A stretch of 64,000 bases of DNA from Auriscalpium vulgare (GCA_019915015.1 JAHBBC010000034.1:124001-188000); one strand, 5' to 3'. Positions 1 to 11,660 are shown, counted from the stretch's first letter. The notes: a model not told the origin generated them from the letters alone. Numbers and translations: made by a program.

Positions 1-250
1 CCTTCCCGGTGCCCTGGAGTCCGTGCAGGAAATCACTGAGCATTTGCAGTTACATACTCAGCATTACTTCACTGTGCATATCGGGTCAACATATATGTTA
101 TCAAAGTATATACTGTCTAGAAAAATACGGTCACTGCCACTTGAAGTTTGGGGCATTCTTCTTCCCAAGCTCGCTGAACAAACCGTAGATGTATTCTTCT
201 TCTGTCATCCTAGATGACGCCCGGTCAGTTGACAATCGGATACTAAATCG
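1..250. repeat. FunK1 3'-flank repeat, type A (copy 1)
   Basis: This stretch follows the stop codon of the minus-strand kinase at 251-1,056 and holds no gene. Its part at about 20-165 recurs downstream of the minus-strand kinases ending at 4,101 (about 3,850-4,110) and 38,383 (about 38,270-38,382). The shared core includes tatcaaagtatatactgtc followed by a taaatacggtcactgcca-like stretch. The repeat therefore travels with one FunK1 subfamily as its 3' untranslated or flanking region. Confidence 0.6.
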
Positions 251-1056
251 CTAGGAAACATACCCTTCCGGCTTGGCTTTCGCGGGCGGCTGTGCCTCGA
301 CCAAATTAAAGACGTCAATAACGCGGTGGCGTTGATGGTCGCGGTCTTTCACAAGATGAAGAAGCCTATAGGTCAGTGGCCACTGCTCGGTACAACCCTC
401 AGGAGGGTCCTGGTTCAAATCGGCGAGGGGATCGCTGAGGAATGTCCACTTTTCTTTGCGGCACTGAATATAGTCCCCAGTGATCCACGCGCGGGCTTCC
501 CCCCCCTTGACCTTCTCGCCGTTCTGGTAGGTGATGACGACATAGGCGAGAATCCAGATGAAAGATTCGAGGTCGTGCCAGTAGGTCCTCGTGATCTTCC
601 CCTGCCAATATTTATCGGAGAGGAGCTCGAGGGGCATGAAGAATATGGTGCCCGTGCGCTCTAGGTGCGCGTGGTCATCGTCTTTTCCTTTAACGTTGGC
701 CAGGTCCCAGTCGTTGAGAATGCCGTGAACGACGCCACCCTCCTCGCAGTACTTGAGATTGAACAGGCCGGGATCTCTGTGACGAACGCCCCCTTTCCAC
801 AAGCCATAATGACCTAGGTATGTGTAAGCGTGACTCAGGACAAAATCAAGCGCGACGTACCCTTCACACAGTCGTGCCAGGCCGCCAGGAATTCGTCGCC
901 GTTCAGCTTAGAGATCAGTTTCGTCCGCTTGACGGCGATGATGCGATATGCGCGGGGAGTGACGTTCGGGAGAGGACGGAGGACATCATAGGTGTTGCCC
1001 GTCTCCGAGCCGATGGCGCAATGGAGCGGCTGCGACGTGAGGATGCGAAAAGGCAT
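251..1056 (-). CDS. Short FunK1-type kinase, C-lobe only
   Basis: Two-exon model: 1056-861 and 813-251, giving 252 aa. The 47-nt intron runs from GTACGT to CTAG and splices in phase, joining DCVK to GHYGLWK. Exon 2 has the catalytic loop as HRDPG followed by an Asn, the DWDLA metal-binding motif, and the FunK1 signatures ERTGT-FMPLELL and YWHDLESF(I)W. The N-lobe (glycine loop and AVK lysine) is absent, so the protein is about a third of the full-length family size. Intact short paralogues with the same layout occur elsewhere here, so this is probably a real class and not a random truncation. Kinase activity is doubtful without the N-lobe. The 3' flank matches that of the full-length gene at 4,101. 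Confidence 0.75.
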
Positions 1057-2520
1057 GTGCCGAAGACGTGCAATGGCGATGTCGGTGACGGCGTGCGCGA
1101 GCAGTCAGAGCTCTGGGCAGGCGAGTGGCGCAGCGTAGTAGGTTTCTGTCGGGCGACTGCGCGAGTTAGTATGCGAGCAGCACGTCTAATGTACGACGCA
1201 CCCAGGGGCAGTTTGAAGAGAGCGCCGAGGAGCGGATGATGGTGATGGTGCACGAGGTTTCAAGCTGGCAGCCTCGCGATGTGCGCGTAGCAGCACGGCT
1301 TCGACAGCAGAGTGAGTTATCCGACTAGCCGTAATACTAACAGCAACATACCTTCACGGGATCCCCATGGAGGGGCGCCAACCCACTATCGCCTGCTCGG
1401 TGGTCTGCTCGTCGAGGCATCAGGTCCGGCTTTGAGGGGGTTGAGACGAGATAATTGTGCCAGTTAGATGTTGAAGAAAGCATCGAGGAAGCAGGGTCGA
1501 GATGCCCAAGAGCCAATCTAGCCACGAGCCAGCAGCGATGGAAGCATGCGCGAGGAGATCTGCGTTGACTCTGAGAGAACGTGCGAGGGCGATGTATGCG
1601 TGTAGCCGTGGGTTCGTGGGCGCAGGTGGTGTGCGCAGGGGCGTGGTGTGGTGCCGGGTCGTTGGGTAGGGTTGAGAGCTGTCGGGCGAGAAGTTGAGCG
1701 TGGGCGACGTGGGCGATGAGGAAAGCAATATGAACGCGACAAACAGCAGTGTACTGACCAGGTGTGTACAGGGCTCCGGTGATGTCCGTTGTCGACAAGT
1801 GCCCCTGCCACGATGTATGCGCGCGTCAGGGTTGGGCGCCGGGCGCGAATGGGCGACGACTCGAGGACGCGCCTCGTGCCGTGCACGTGGAAAGCGATCG
1901 TGCGTTGAGTGCAGACCCCAGGGAATAATACTGGCCATGGAAGATGAGGATGCGCGTGAGTGTAGCTCCCTGCACGGTAAGGTGACGGTCATCTGTGCTC
2001 GAAGGTTGAACGTCGGCTGCTGCAGGTTCGTATCTCTGGAGCACTCACATAGTGCCCATCGTTACGATCGTAGAGTCGTCAAGTATCGAATATTCAGCCT
2101 TTGATGCACGCCCAGATGTGTTTCGCGAGGTTGATAAGATCATCTCGCGGTGTGCGCGTGGCAGCACGGTTTCGACAGCGATGGCTCGGACACGCGTGTG
2201 CTATGCTATGTCTGAGTTGACGGTATCCCAGTAGCCCGTAATACCAACAGGCGCAACATACCTTCACGGAATCTCCATGGAGGGGCGCTAACTCAGCATT
2301 GCTTGCTCGGCGCTCTTGTCAAGGCATCAGGTCCGACTTGCGATGTCTGAGACGAGAGAGTTGTGCCAATTCACGGTAAAAGAGATGTTGAAGAGAGTCT
2401 CGAGGAAGCAGGCGACACGGTTGAGATACGCGATAGCCAATATGTGGCCACGAGCTGGCGGCGACTCTGCAAGGATGCGCGAGGACAGAGTCTGCTTTGA
2501 GAACGTGGGGCGACATGCAT
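1057..2520. repeat. Dispersed 5'-flank repeats of short FunK1 genes
   Basis: No intact gene is seen. About 1,290-1,560 and 2,150-2,520 are two diverged direct copies of a roughly 0.3-kb module (core taatactaacagcaacataccttcacgg on the plus strand). The module also lies at about 16,300-16,660, 23,880-24,200 and, inverted, 61,260-61,500. About 1,690-2,100 resembles the region upstream of the kinases at 15.4, 22.4 and 62.9 kb. On the minus strand the module looks like decayed exons with GTATGT...CAG and GTGAGT boundaries (see findings). Open frames here are not conserved between copies. Confidence 0.6.
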
Positions 2521-2619
2521 GACATTGTGCGTGCGAGGGAACCGCATCGGTGAGAGTTGGAGTCGCGTCTCCGCCCAAGTCGAGTCGGATCGGAGTTGGG
2601 CCAATGCCGCTTTCTTCGA

Positions 2620-3720
2620 TCTTGTTGCACTCACAGATCGCTCGTCGCTGCGACAGACCGCCACCGATTGCCTCCTCCACCCATCTGGCAGCTACATGGC
2701 GCAGTGTCCTGTGCTGAGGCCCGCAGGCAGGCTGTTGACCTTCGGGGGGCTATGGCGCGGTCGAACCTGGTCCGACGGTGCGCATGATTGCGCTCTGGCA
2801 TCTCTCATCTACTCGCTGACATGCCGTGGACCTCACGCACACGAGCATCACGCCGTACGCGCGAGCCTTCCTCGTTGGCCCGACGCCCGCAGGTATTTCT
2901 TAACGGTCTGCTTGCCGTAGGCCAGCTGAACCGCCCACCACGCTAAACCGCATCGCTCGCGCCACGCTGCGCCCGCACCCGCACCGTCCGAAAAGCCACA
3001 CAAGCCTGCGAGCAAAAAGCCACGTTCATTTGCTACGCTACACCGTGACGGACCGTGCCTCCGCCGTGCCTCCCTGCGATTCCAGTACGCGCGCCCTATT
3101 CCGTCTCGCCCGCCCCGTCACGACTGATTCGCAACGCAGACCTTCGGTCCCAATCCCGCGCTCCCTCGCAGGTCCAGGACGGCCGTGCTTCAAGACGGAG
3201 CATTGTGGTGGCCTGCGAGGCCTCAGGCTGCGACCGGTCCGTGTTCTGCTTCTCTCAACTCTGCCTTGGCTCACCCTCTTCTCGCCAGCGCCGCGACTTG
3301 AACTGCCACATGACACAACAGTCCTGCCACCCGTCCGCTTCCGCTGTGCCGCGGCGGCCTTCAAGAACCAGTCCACGTCACGGTGCGGACGCCCGCACGT
3401 ACGGCAGCTGGCGGCGCAGTCTATGGTTAGACGATGTCGAGGGACCGCGAGGCAGCGCCGGTGCGCGCTGGCAGGCGCAACGCACTGTCGGCGGGGTGGT
3501 TGGGCAGAGAGTGGCCGAGGAGAGTGCGCGGGGATATTCCACTGGCATGCGCATACGAGCCCGCGCCTCTCCTTCATTTCAATTACATACCTTCGACTGA
3601 TGGACCTAGCCTAGATATGCGCGGAACAACGGCGATTTTAGACTGCAAATTGAACTCCATGATCAAGGTGCGTATGTATGTACAATTGGTATGGATCGTT
3701 CGCGTTTGCTGAGGCGTGGA
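2620..3720. repeat. Dispersed ~1-kb repeat B (copy 1)
   Basis: About 1 kb without a credible gene. It contains the blocks ctcacagatcgctcgtcgct (about 2,630) and ctacgctacaccgtgacgga (about 3,034). A direct copy lies at about 20,960-22,000. A third copy at about 55,870-56,890 has its halves in opposite orientations. Shorter relatives of the first half occur near 7,970 and 8,830. The long open frames here are present on several strands and frames at once, as expected for GC-rich non-coding DNA. Function unknown; it may be a non-autonomous element, but I found no terminal repeats or target duplication. Confidence 0.6.
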
Positions 3721-4100
3721 TTCTGCGCAGCACAATTTAAGCCAAGCAGTACTGTGCGGCTCGCTGAAGGTTCGTGTTCGCTAATCGAGCATAGAGAACT
3801 TGAACATCCGCGTCTGCTCGCTGGTGCCCCGCACGCTCTCTACGTCGTTAATCGACTAATGCAATTCATGCAATTACTCAGCACTATTTCTCCGGGCATA
3901 TCAAAGCGGTCTCTACGTCCTTCATCGAGAAAATCAATGCACTGCGTGTAAGAAATTACTGAGGATCTTCAATTACTCGGCACTATCGAACCGTGCATAT
4001 TCTAGGTTCGGATCAACCCCCGCGAACGCCAGGGGTATGAGACTGTGCATATTCGGCTACATACACGCTATCAAAGTACATACTGTCTAGATAAATACGG
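3721..4100. repeat. FunK1 3'-flank repeat, type A (copy 2)
   Basis: Gene-free stretch downstream of the minus-strand kinase ending at 4,101. It repeats the motif found at 20-165 and 38,270-38,382, including a diverged tatcaaagtacatactgtc. No other feature seen. Confidence 0.55.
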
Positions 4101-6752
4101 TCACTTCCACCTGTTTGGGGCCCACTCCTTCCCGATGTCGTTGAATTTACCATACAACTCAACTTCCTCTTTCTGTACCTGTGCCTCAAACACATCTTTG
4201 TCATCCAAGCCCTCAACTTCCGTTTCTACAGCCGGCTGTTCCTGTGCCGCAAACAATTTTTTGACCGGAAGGTTGCGTTGAACTTCGCGCGCTTTCACAA
4301 AATGAAGAAGCCAATATGTCAGTGGCCACTGCTCGGTCCAACCCTCAGGAGGGTCCTGGTTCCAATCGGCGAGGGGATCGCTGAGGAATGTCCACTTCTT
4401 TTCACGGCACTGAATATAGTCCCCAGTGATCCACGCGTCGGCTTGCCCCCCCTTGACCTTCTCGCCGTTCTGGTAGGTGATGACGACATAGGCGAGAATC
4501 CAGATGAAAGATTCGAGGTCGTGCCAGTAGGTCCTCGTGATCTTCCCCTGCCAATATTTATCGGAGAGGAGCTCGAGGGGCATGAAGGGTATGGTGCCCG
4601 TGCGCTCTAGGTGCGCGTGGCCATCGTCTTGTCCTTTGACGTTGGCCAGGTCCCAGTCGTTGAGAACACCATAAACTTCGTCGTCCTTCTTGTAGTACAT
4701 GAGGTTGGACAGGCTGGGATCTCTGTGTTGGATGCCCTCTCTCCACAAACGATAGTGACCTAGGTACCTGTCAGCGTGAATCAGAAATCATTCCAAGCGC
4801 GACGTACACTTCACGCAGTCAAGCCATGCTTTGACGAAGTCTTCGCCGGTCAGCTCACTGATCGGTTTCAGCCGCTTGAAGACGATGACGCGAAGCGTAC
4901 GGTGAGCCTCGTCGTTGGCCTCGGACATCTTGAGAAACTTGCGGATATTGCCCGGAGTCACCTCCTTAAAATCCGTGTGTGTGATGATCTCTGGAAGGTG
5001 GCCCTTCACGTCCACGTTTTGGCCGACGTCCTCCACTGCTTTCTTGAGGATGTCAACCTCGCTGAGGCGGCTTCCATCGGGCCAATAGATCTTGACGGCA
5101 TACTCATCTCCATACGGTTGTTTCTCTTCTTTCGATCCCATCACAACGTGACCACCGCGCCCCTTGATCATAGTCAGATTGTAGATAATTTTGCCTGGGT
5201 GAATCCAGATTTTGGAGCCGCCGAGCTGAAGGCGGAAGGGCAGATGATCCGACTCTTTGATTTGCCTCTGCTTCTCCTCCTGAAGTGTCCGTTTCTTCAG
5301 GTGAGAATTCACAGCATGAGGATTAAGGTCTTCGAGGAGTCCATAGTCGTGTGGTGTCAAGCTGTAGAAGGCGGAGAGAAGAAGAACGAAACGAGGAAAG
5401 TCCTGTATGATGTTTAATCCGTGTGTTTGAATGACGCCTTCTCGGTCATAGACGAAAAGCCATAACAACTGATCTACACGGACATAGTTAGTACTACAGC
5501 TGTAGACTGCGCAGTTGTCCGTACCCTCCATGAGCATAACAATTGCACGGTGAGTGCCAGCACCCCGCTGAGACATCATCTCCAGAGCGTACACGCCGCA
5601 TTGAATGGCTGGCGGAAGCTTGTCGGGTTCTCCCGGCGCGGAGACAAAAGTCGCACTGGGAATCCCAGACGCCGGTTGCGAAGACGCTTGATCGCGTGCC
5701 TCCTGGGCAGCGGCTGCTATGATTTAGCAAGCACTCCGATCAACGAGAGAGGTAACTCACATCGAGTAAGCCGCTTCTTCGACGGCGGGTCGCTCCTAGT
5801 CTCCTTGGGTTTCCGTTTCGTCCCCGTCGGTTGGTCCGTTTTCGCCGATGCGGAAGCAGAAGCAGCTACGGACGCCGAAAAAGTGGATGCGGTAACTTCG
5901 CCCCATGGATCGATATATTTGGGTTTTTCAGTTGTCACATAGACATCAAGAGGGTCGCTCAAGTGGTTTTTGACTCGCTTGAGTTCGACGGCGACGAGGG
6001 TGGCAGTCCAAGGGAATTTCGACTTCGGTGCTTGCAGGGAATTATCAGCAGCTATTCTCCCCCAAATATCTTGACCTTTGGAGGGTATTCCGGCAGCACG
6101 CGCAGCGGCACACAAGGAGGTGAGGATCAAGTCCGGTTTGCGGTAGACCTTATCAGCGCGCACTCCGCTCCCTAAGCCCTGGCTGTCCAACATAACCCTG
6201 GGATCGTTGCAATGCATGAGGATGTCCACTGGTTTGACACTCGCGGTGCGAATATCCGCGAACACTGCGTTGCACAGGTTGGTCAGAGGCACGTAGCGAT
6301 CGGCCTCTGTATTGATAGGGTTGCAACTGTGCATCGTGTCAAGGGACATCGAAGGCCATACATGCAAAATACCCACAATTCTTTGAGGCACTGTTTAACC
6401 TTTTCGGATTTGCAGATCGGTAAGACCGCCTTCAAGCGTTCCAACAGGATGTCTTTCTTAGGCGCGTCCGACTGACAACCGGTCAGGAAGAACGTGAGAA
6501 GCTCGTCGAAGCTGCATATCTTCTTCGACCTGACGTCGACCTTTACCCACGGTCGGACGTCACGAACGCTGGGATCGTGGTTGTGAGCGTCGAGCATGAC
6601 CAGAGTCGCAATCGAACTCACGTGAAGCTATAGGCTCCGCTTTGCGCCTGCGACGCGAGTCCCTTATTTTCCCCGGGCGTGCTGTTATGTGAGCCCGCCG
6701 ACGGGACAGGAATTTCTCCGCGACGGGGCGTAGCAGGTTGGTTGCCGGACAT
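4101..6752 (-). CDS. Full-length FunK1-type protein kinase
   Basis: Six-exon model: 6752-6622, 6568-6377, 6326-5761, 5716-5525, 5473-4808 and 4759-4101, giving 801 aa with every intron 43-54 nt and in phase. Start chosen at ATG 6752 because the leader peptide ends in GLASQAQSGAY, as in the paralogue at 46,713 (GTASQAQSGAH). Domains: N-terminal FunK1 region (DVRPW near residue 50; KPDLI motif), a basic linker rich in Pro/Lys near 230-250, then the kinase: AVK lysine K488, catalytic loop H594-R595-D596-P-S with N601, metal-binding D617-W-D. All key catalytic residues are present, so this copy is probably active. FunK1 kinases are fungal-specific and distantly related to choline/APH-type kinases; their substrates are unknown. 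No frameshift or stop seen. Confidence 0.88.
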
Positions 6753-8470
6753 GACTTGATCTATCGCAGGCGTCAGCGTCAGTATCAGCGGCGGGGTAGA
6801 GTCAGGCTGCCGCGCTCACAGAGTAGTATCGAAGATACCTGTGAAGATGTGGAAAGATATTGTGAGGTTTAGAGAGGCATCCAAGGCGCGCATTTATACT
6901 GTTGGCGCACCGGTCTGTCGGGGTCGGTGGCGAGATACAGCCGGCGTTCCGCACACGTTCCCACGTTGCGACTCCGTTGACTCCGAGTCGGAACAACGTT
7001 GGGCAGTTGACTACAACAACGAACGCTGATTGTATTTTCGAGTTTGAAATTACATTCCCGTACGATAAGTCCCTGGAACACATAGTACTAACGGTTCGGC
7101 GGGTACTGTGCACCCGTCGCCCGCTGAGAGGCACCGTCCGTTGCAGTCGCCACCGCACGACTCGTAGGCAAATCGCCATGTACTATTCGATCTGACTCGA
7201 CAATTTCAAATCCTGTGATCCCTGGCCCGATCTATTGTACTGTGATCGAAGTGGCCGCGGTGGCGAGCTTCCTCACTTGTTCCCTTTCTAGCTTCCGACC
7301 AGGATGGCAAGGGATTCGAACGACATCTGCCGGTACATAAACACGTCGCCATGGCGGAGAAATAAACAATAGCGATCCGGCACAATGCCACCGCATTATT
7401 TTCCATGCGAGTCGACAGTGGAGTACGTAGATAGTGCGTGACCGCCGCCGCATCATTCCCGCTAACACGCAAGTATTGTGATTAACCGAGACAACGCGAA
7501 CTTCCTTGGGAAGTTGAACAAGCCCCACGATCCACAAGGCACGGCAGCGGCGTACACAATCATGTCACGCGTTGATGAGTTCGTCGTTCAGTTTCGAAGA
7601 TCGTTTGTCTCCGAGGCTGACCTTGACACAGAAGATAATAGTTCTATTATAGAAGATCGTCTGCAGACGCGAAGCACAAGGGGACTTACGTTTGAAGAAA
7701 GACGGAGAGCATCAAGAACGTCGCCGCCTTCGAAATAGAAAACGGGCAGAGACGGATGTTGTCGCCATGGGCTCAGCCCCACGTAACATCTAGATCACTG
7801 TAGAACCGTGCAGCTATGCTGTGCGTGCATGTGAGTAAGACGTGGGCAAGCAGTGCCAGCAGAGATCCTCGACGGCCGAGCGAGAGTCGGAGCAAGGCTA
7901 ACTTGCCGCCACCCAGGCCGGCTGGCGGATGCGGAACCATGCGCCTGATTCGACTCACCCCGCGATCCTGCTGGCACTCGCAGATCGCTCGTCGCTCTGA
8001 GAGACCCCTGCGATCCATTGCTGTCTCCCATCTGGGCACGAAAGAGCTATGTGATGGGCAGTTTTAATAGCACGGTCTTGAGCGTGAGTCCTGGGCGAGG
8101 GACTCGAGCGTGAGTCCTGGGCGAGGTACAAGTGATGACACGGTCGGACGGTGCGCCGGAAGCTCAGGTAACTCTTGTGTCTTCTTAACACCGCTGGTAG
8201 CGCTACTCTGTACTACCCTAGTGCAGAACCCCACGCTGGCGAGCATGGGATGCGCGACTTCAGTCATTCTTCTCAACCATGTGCCGACAGCAGACTCACC
8301 TCTCGTCTCCTCGTTTCATCTTCGCGCGAACTGAATACCTACAGTCCACAATCTCGCGCATCCTCGATGCCGGGAAGTAGTCCTGGTCGTTGGTGAAAAC
8401 GCGGCGCTTGTTCATTTATTCTTTTCAGATCATGTCAGGAGTGTTCACGGGGGTTATTTGGGGCAGGAGT
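6753..8470. other. Gene-poor stretch, no supported gene
   Basis: Upstream of the full-length kinase. Open frames are short, several only open from non-ATG codons, and none resembles a known family. About 7,970-8,030 is a diverged fragment of repeat B (catcgctcgtcgct-like). A 27-bp direct duplication (gagcgtgagtcctgggcgag core) lies at about 8,078-8,127. The kinase promoter is presumably at about 6,760-7,000, but I see no clear TATA box. Confidence 0.5.
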
Positions 8471-8477
8471 GACTCAC

Positions 8478-8790
8478 CAATGTCCACCCGCTTCGTCTCG
8501 AAAGGGATATTCGCGGCGGAGTAGTTTGAGAATACATTCTCGACTGCGATGTAGTCTGGGTGAGATAGGCCGCACGAATTCCAAGGGATTGACGAGAACT
8601 TGGCGTACAAAGGAAATAGAAGCGACAATGGTGCAGCCTGAACGACCGGCACCTCCGCATAATGCCTCGCCACCTCTGCCGGATTGTCCTCGCTGCCCGC
8701 CAGGAAGTAGAAATCGAGAACGCCGCCAATGAAATTATGTTCCAGCGTTGAGGCCGATGGGAGGACTGTAGAAGATCTTGCATCCCCGAT
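8478..8790 (-). pseudogene. Glycoside hydrolase family 31 relic
   Basis: A minus-strand frame reads NFIGGVLDFYFLAGSEDNPA, then VARHYAEVPVVQ, then NYSAANIPFET and VDIG. This is the order found in the N-terminal part of the GH31 catalytic region (GVxDFYFLxG, YxExxGxP, NYRxAxIPLETxWxDID). It ends at a plausible donor, G|GTGAGT, at 8,477. The catalytic barrel, including the nucleophile Asp, is absent. Conserved aromatic residues of the family are replaced (for example LSHPDY for the CRxGY segment), so this is a decayed fragment of about 100 aa. Family assignment is from remembered motifs, not a search. Confidence 0.6.
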
Positions 8791-9283
8791 ATTGTGTCAG
8801 ACTGCGATTGAGCATCTCGCGATCCTATTGCACTCACATTCCACTTGCAGACTGCTCATCGCTCTAATAGAGGCCAGCAATCGCCTCCAATCCTCCGCCC
8901 CATCTGGCAACCATGCGCGGGTCTTGACAGTGCACTGTTGAGCGCTGGGGCCAGCTGAGGGTAGGGCGAGGAACGATAACGACCTGATCGGACGGTCCGG
9001 GACGGTGCCAGGACTCTGCTTCTGGCTCTCCTTCCTGAGGAGTGGACTTGAGGATATTCGGAAATGGCGGTTGGAGTTGTGCTGAACGGGCCTAGGTGGC
9101 TCCTGTAACCTGGCAGAGCGACGTGTACACTGGAGGACATCTATTAGTAGCCCCCTACAAACCTACCAATCAATTGTACGCGATGATTGGCTTGAACGTT
9201 GAGCGTTGAGGAGTACTTTGAGGGCGTTGAGAGAGGGAGCTCGCCGTGGTGCGCGCGGGCCGGCTGGCGGTGAGCGTACGTTA

Positions 9284-9376
9284 CAGCTCTTTCGGAAATG
9301 TTTGGGCGACGCGCGTAGAGGTGCCCGGAAAGTCCCGTAAATACAGAGCGCGGCAAAAAGTCACGAAAAGTCAGAA
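9284..9376 (+). repeat. Left terminal inverted repeat (Tc1/mariner element)
   Basis: 93-bp end, starting CAGCTCTTTCGGAAATG, preceded by TA. It pairs with 11,076-11,168. Confidence 0.88.
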
Positions 9377-9460
9377 TGAAGTTTGCAACCCTCCTGCCGC
9401 CCTCTCCAGTCATCTGCCAGCCAGATAAATACTCATACACACTCATCGAACTATCCTACC

Positions 9461-9652
9461 ATGCCTGTGAACACACGAGGCCGGTCTGTTCTCGCCACGC
9501 TGCTCAAAGTTGTCAACATCGAATCCGAGGACGACGACGCTCCCGCTCTAGAAATCGAAGCACCTGATGCTCCGACACATCACTCAGGTCATGCAGACAG
9601 CTTTGTTGATGATGGGAATGGCAGAGCAAGCGGACGTCGACATTTCTCGTGA
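9461..9652 (+). CDS. Small hypothetical ORF inside the transposon
   Basis: ATG at 9,461 sits in a good context (ctaccATGcc), about 30 nt after ataaatactcat. It encodes 63 aa with an acidic patch (ESEDDD) and ends at a stop overlapping a GTGAGT donor at about 9,649. Further coding frames at 9,760-10,020 could be a second exon, but no splice model is convincing. No family recognised. Its location between the terminal repeats suggests captured cargo or a second element gene; both are inference. Confidence 0.3.
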   Translation: MPVNTRGRSVLATLLKVVNIESEDDDAPALEIEAPDAPTHHSGHADSFVDDGNGRASGRRHFS

Positions 9653-10445
9653 GTACCCAGCGACCCAGAGCCCCTCGAACGCACCCACCGACGCCAAACG
9701 CCGCTCCCAACGCCCAACGGCGCGCAACGACGCCCACCACCGCCCATTCCCTCTCCTATCGACTTCCAGCGTCCTCGAGGGCGCCACCGACGTGTTGTAT
9801 GAGGTTGAATGCTGCTCACCGGTCAACCTCGTACGACGTCACCTCCGTCCTCGTTCGCCCCGCCGCCCTTGTCGTTCGAGCGCCCCGCTCACCCTCGAGC
9901 AACGCTCAGCGTCACCGGGCACCGAGCATGAGGCTCCTCAGAGTCCTCAACCACCGGCTTCGACAATGGGTCTGGTCATGGCAGCAAAGGTGATTGCGGT
10001 GACGACGGGCCGTCGATTATGATGTTTGGAGGGGGATATCGCTTTGTATTTCGTTGTACCTGTATGAACTTATACCTTCATGAGTTACCGTATATGACTG
10101 TTTTGTTTTGAAAGTGTCCTGAGAGATGTGCAGTGCGACTGTAGTGCCCATGGTGCCCAGTGCCAGCAGATGAGATGGTAGTACATATATAGCTACGACA
10201 GATTCTGTAGTCAGTCCTATGCAGATCGAACTCACTCATATATTGCTGTATGATGCTACAGGACATGCGCTCGGGGCACAGGATGCTAAGAAGGTCGCAC
10301 ATCCGAGTCCCTGTCTGAGTATGTATTGGGACTCAATAGTGACAGAGCGATACATAGGCAAGCAGGTTTTTCCTGATGGACGGACGCTCACTCACGACGT
10401 CGTTGACAATGAAGTCAAAGATATTGTGCCCGCTGACGGCGCCCG

Positions 10446-11010
10446 CAATGAGCTAGATCGCTAAGTACCATCGAGAGATAGACCCCCCTCGTATGATTCG
10501 GACTGAACAGCTGCCATCACAACTGCGGCGCGGCCATGGCGAGCGGCCGAGAGTCCGGTTGTCGAAGCTAGACTCGTCTGTGAAGGCGAGTTCGGTGCTG
10601 CCGTGTAGTGCTGGGCCATTGTCGCCCGGTACGTCGCGTTGCGCTGCGGTCTTGCGCAGGATTTTGACCGAAATCCCAGCGGCGTGGAAATTCTCGTGGA
10701 GGGAAGTGATGGAAATGGGGATGTCATGGAAGACTGCAACCCACTCAGCCAGCTCGTCGAGGTAGAGTGACGGAGCCTCACTGATCAACACCCGTAGCTC
10801 CTCCATCACAGCAGAACTGAGCCTGCGCGGCCTCCCACTCAGCATGCGGTCTACTGCCACGGACCCTGTAAGCAGATGCTGCGCCATCCATCGTTCCATA
10901 CTGCTGCGAGAAACATTGAGAGCCGCCAACACGACGGGCATCTCCCACCCATCCTGCAGCATCTGGATGCCTCGAATCTTGATTCCATCGTCGATATGGT
11001 GGTTTACCAT
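10446..11010 (-). pseudogene. Tc1/mariner-type transposase, truncated
   Basis: ATG at 11,010. The N-terminus reads as a helix-turn-helix domain (GIKIRGIQMLQDG... LNVSRSSMERW), followed by SGRPRRLS and DELAEWV, then the region before the catalytic core (SITSLHENFHAAGISVKILRK). The FTDESSFDNRT segment corresponds to the second catalytic Asp region of the DDE domain. The frame then degenerates: RGGSISRW corresponds to a frame-shifted form of the family's LSLDG segment, and the coding ends near 10,446. The final acidic residue and C-terminus are missing, so it cannot be an active transposase. Confidence 0.7.
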
Positions 11011-11075
11011 GCTCAGGGGTGTGGATCGGACAGGATGCGGGGTGTCTGGCAGTCTCTGCAGGCCGTTATCATGTT

Positions 11076-11168
11076 TTCTGACTTTTCGTGACTTTTCGCC
11101 GCGCTCTGTATTTACGGGACTTTCCGGGCACCTCTACGCGCGTCGCCCAAACATTTCCGAAAGAGCTG
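11076..11168 (-). repeat. Right terminal inverted repeat (Tc1/mariner element)
   Basis: Reverse complement of 9,284-9,376 with one mismatch, followed by TA at 11,169. Confidence 0.88.
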
Positions 11169-11170
11169 TA

Positions 11171-11660
11171 TGACCACCGTCGCAGCCGAGAGCCGGCCCA
11201 TGATGGGTCAACATCGCCTCGCCCGTCGCCTCGCGGTCACTCGAGTACTCACACCACTCGTCCTGGCGATAGTCATGTCTGTCACAGTTCCGCTCAGACC
11301 TTGGCGACTGGCGACAGTGATCATGCGTCCTCCTGCTGCCCTTACATCCTAACCGGCTTGTAACCGGCCTAACCTGAGTGTGCCTCCGCTCAGTGACTAC
11401 ACTGGAACATGTGCTAGCTTCGTGTCACAGGAGAAGGTACTTCATTGACGGTGGTCCACCTTAATGTCGCAGAGGTTCGTCTTCGTTGAGATACAAGCAC
11501 GGCCTGAGCTTCTGATTTAGTCTGACCATGTAATGGAGATCTACTAGGATGCTATATAACAGTTCGAGTATGCGCATCGCGGTCCATGTCGTGGAGATAC
11601 AGTGGAGATACGCACGACTGTTAATCGACTAAGTATTTAAGTAATCCGGCAGTCACTGCA
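11171..11660. other. Intergenic; FunK1-like 3' flank
   Basis: No gene seen. About 11,490-11,600 is a diverged member of the flank that follows many FunK1 copies (gcctgagcttctgattt; catgtcgtggagatac). Confidence 0.4.

Larger units (their letters stand above)
9282..11170. mobile_element. Tc1/mariner-type DNA transposon, defective/composite
   Basis: Inverted ends at 9,284-9,376 and 11,076-11,168 match over 93 bp with a single difference (cggcAaaaag against cggcGaaaag), starting CAGCTCTTTCGG. Each is bordered by TA (9,282-9,283 and 11,169-11,170), the target duplication typical of Tc1/mariner elements. The minus-strand transposase remnant at 10,453-11,010 begins just inside the right end. The left half (9,440-10,440) is unrelated to a transposase C-terminus, so the element has lost or exchanged part of its interior. 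Confidence 0.85.

Noticed and set aside
326..664. Plus-strand frame antisense to the kinase at 251-1,056, with look-alikes at 4,278, 28,939, 38,500 and 40,958
   Set aside because: These frames recur only because they are mirror images of conserved FunK1 coding sequence; they have no start context or intron logic of their own.
3030..3614. Long overlapping frames on both strands of repeat B
   Set aside because: Several frames are open at once, none conserved between the three copies; GC-rich composition explains them.
7262..7380. Possible tRNA on the minus strand (gttcgaatccc T-arm-like string)
   Set aside because: No matching acceptor stem, D-arm or anticodon arm at the right spacing.
7478..7738. 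86-aa open frame
   Set aside because: It opens at GTG, which is not a normal start here; the first ATG is internal and the peptide resembles nothing known.
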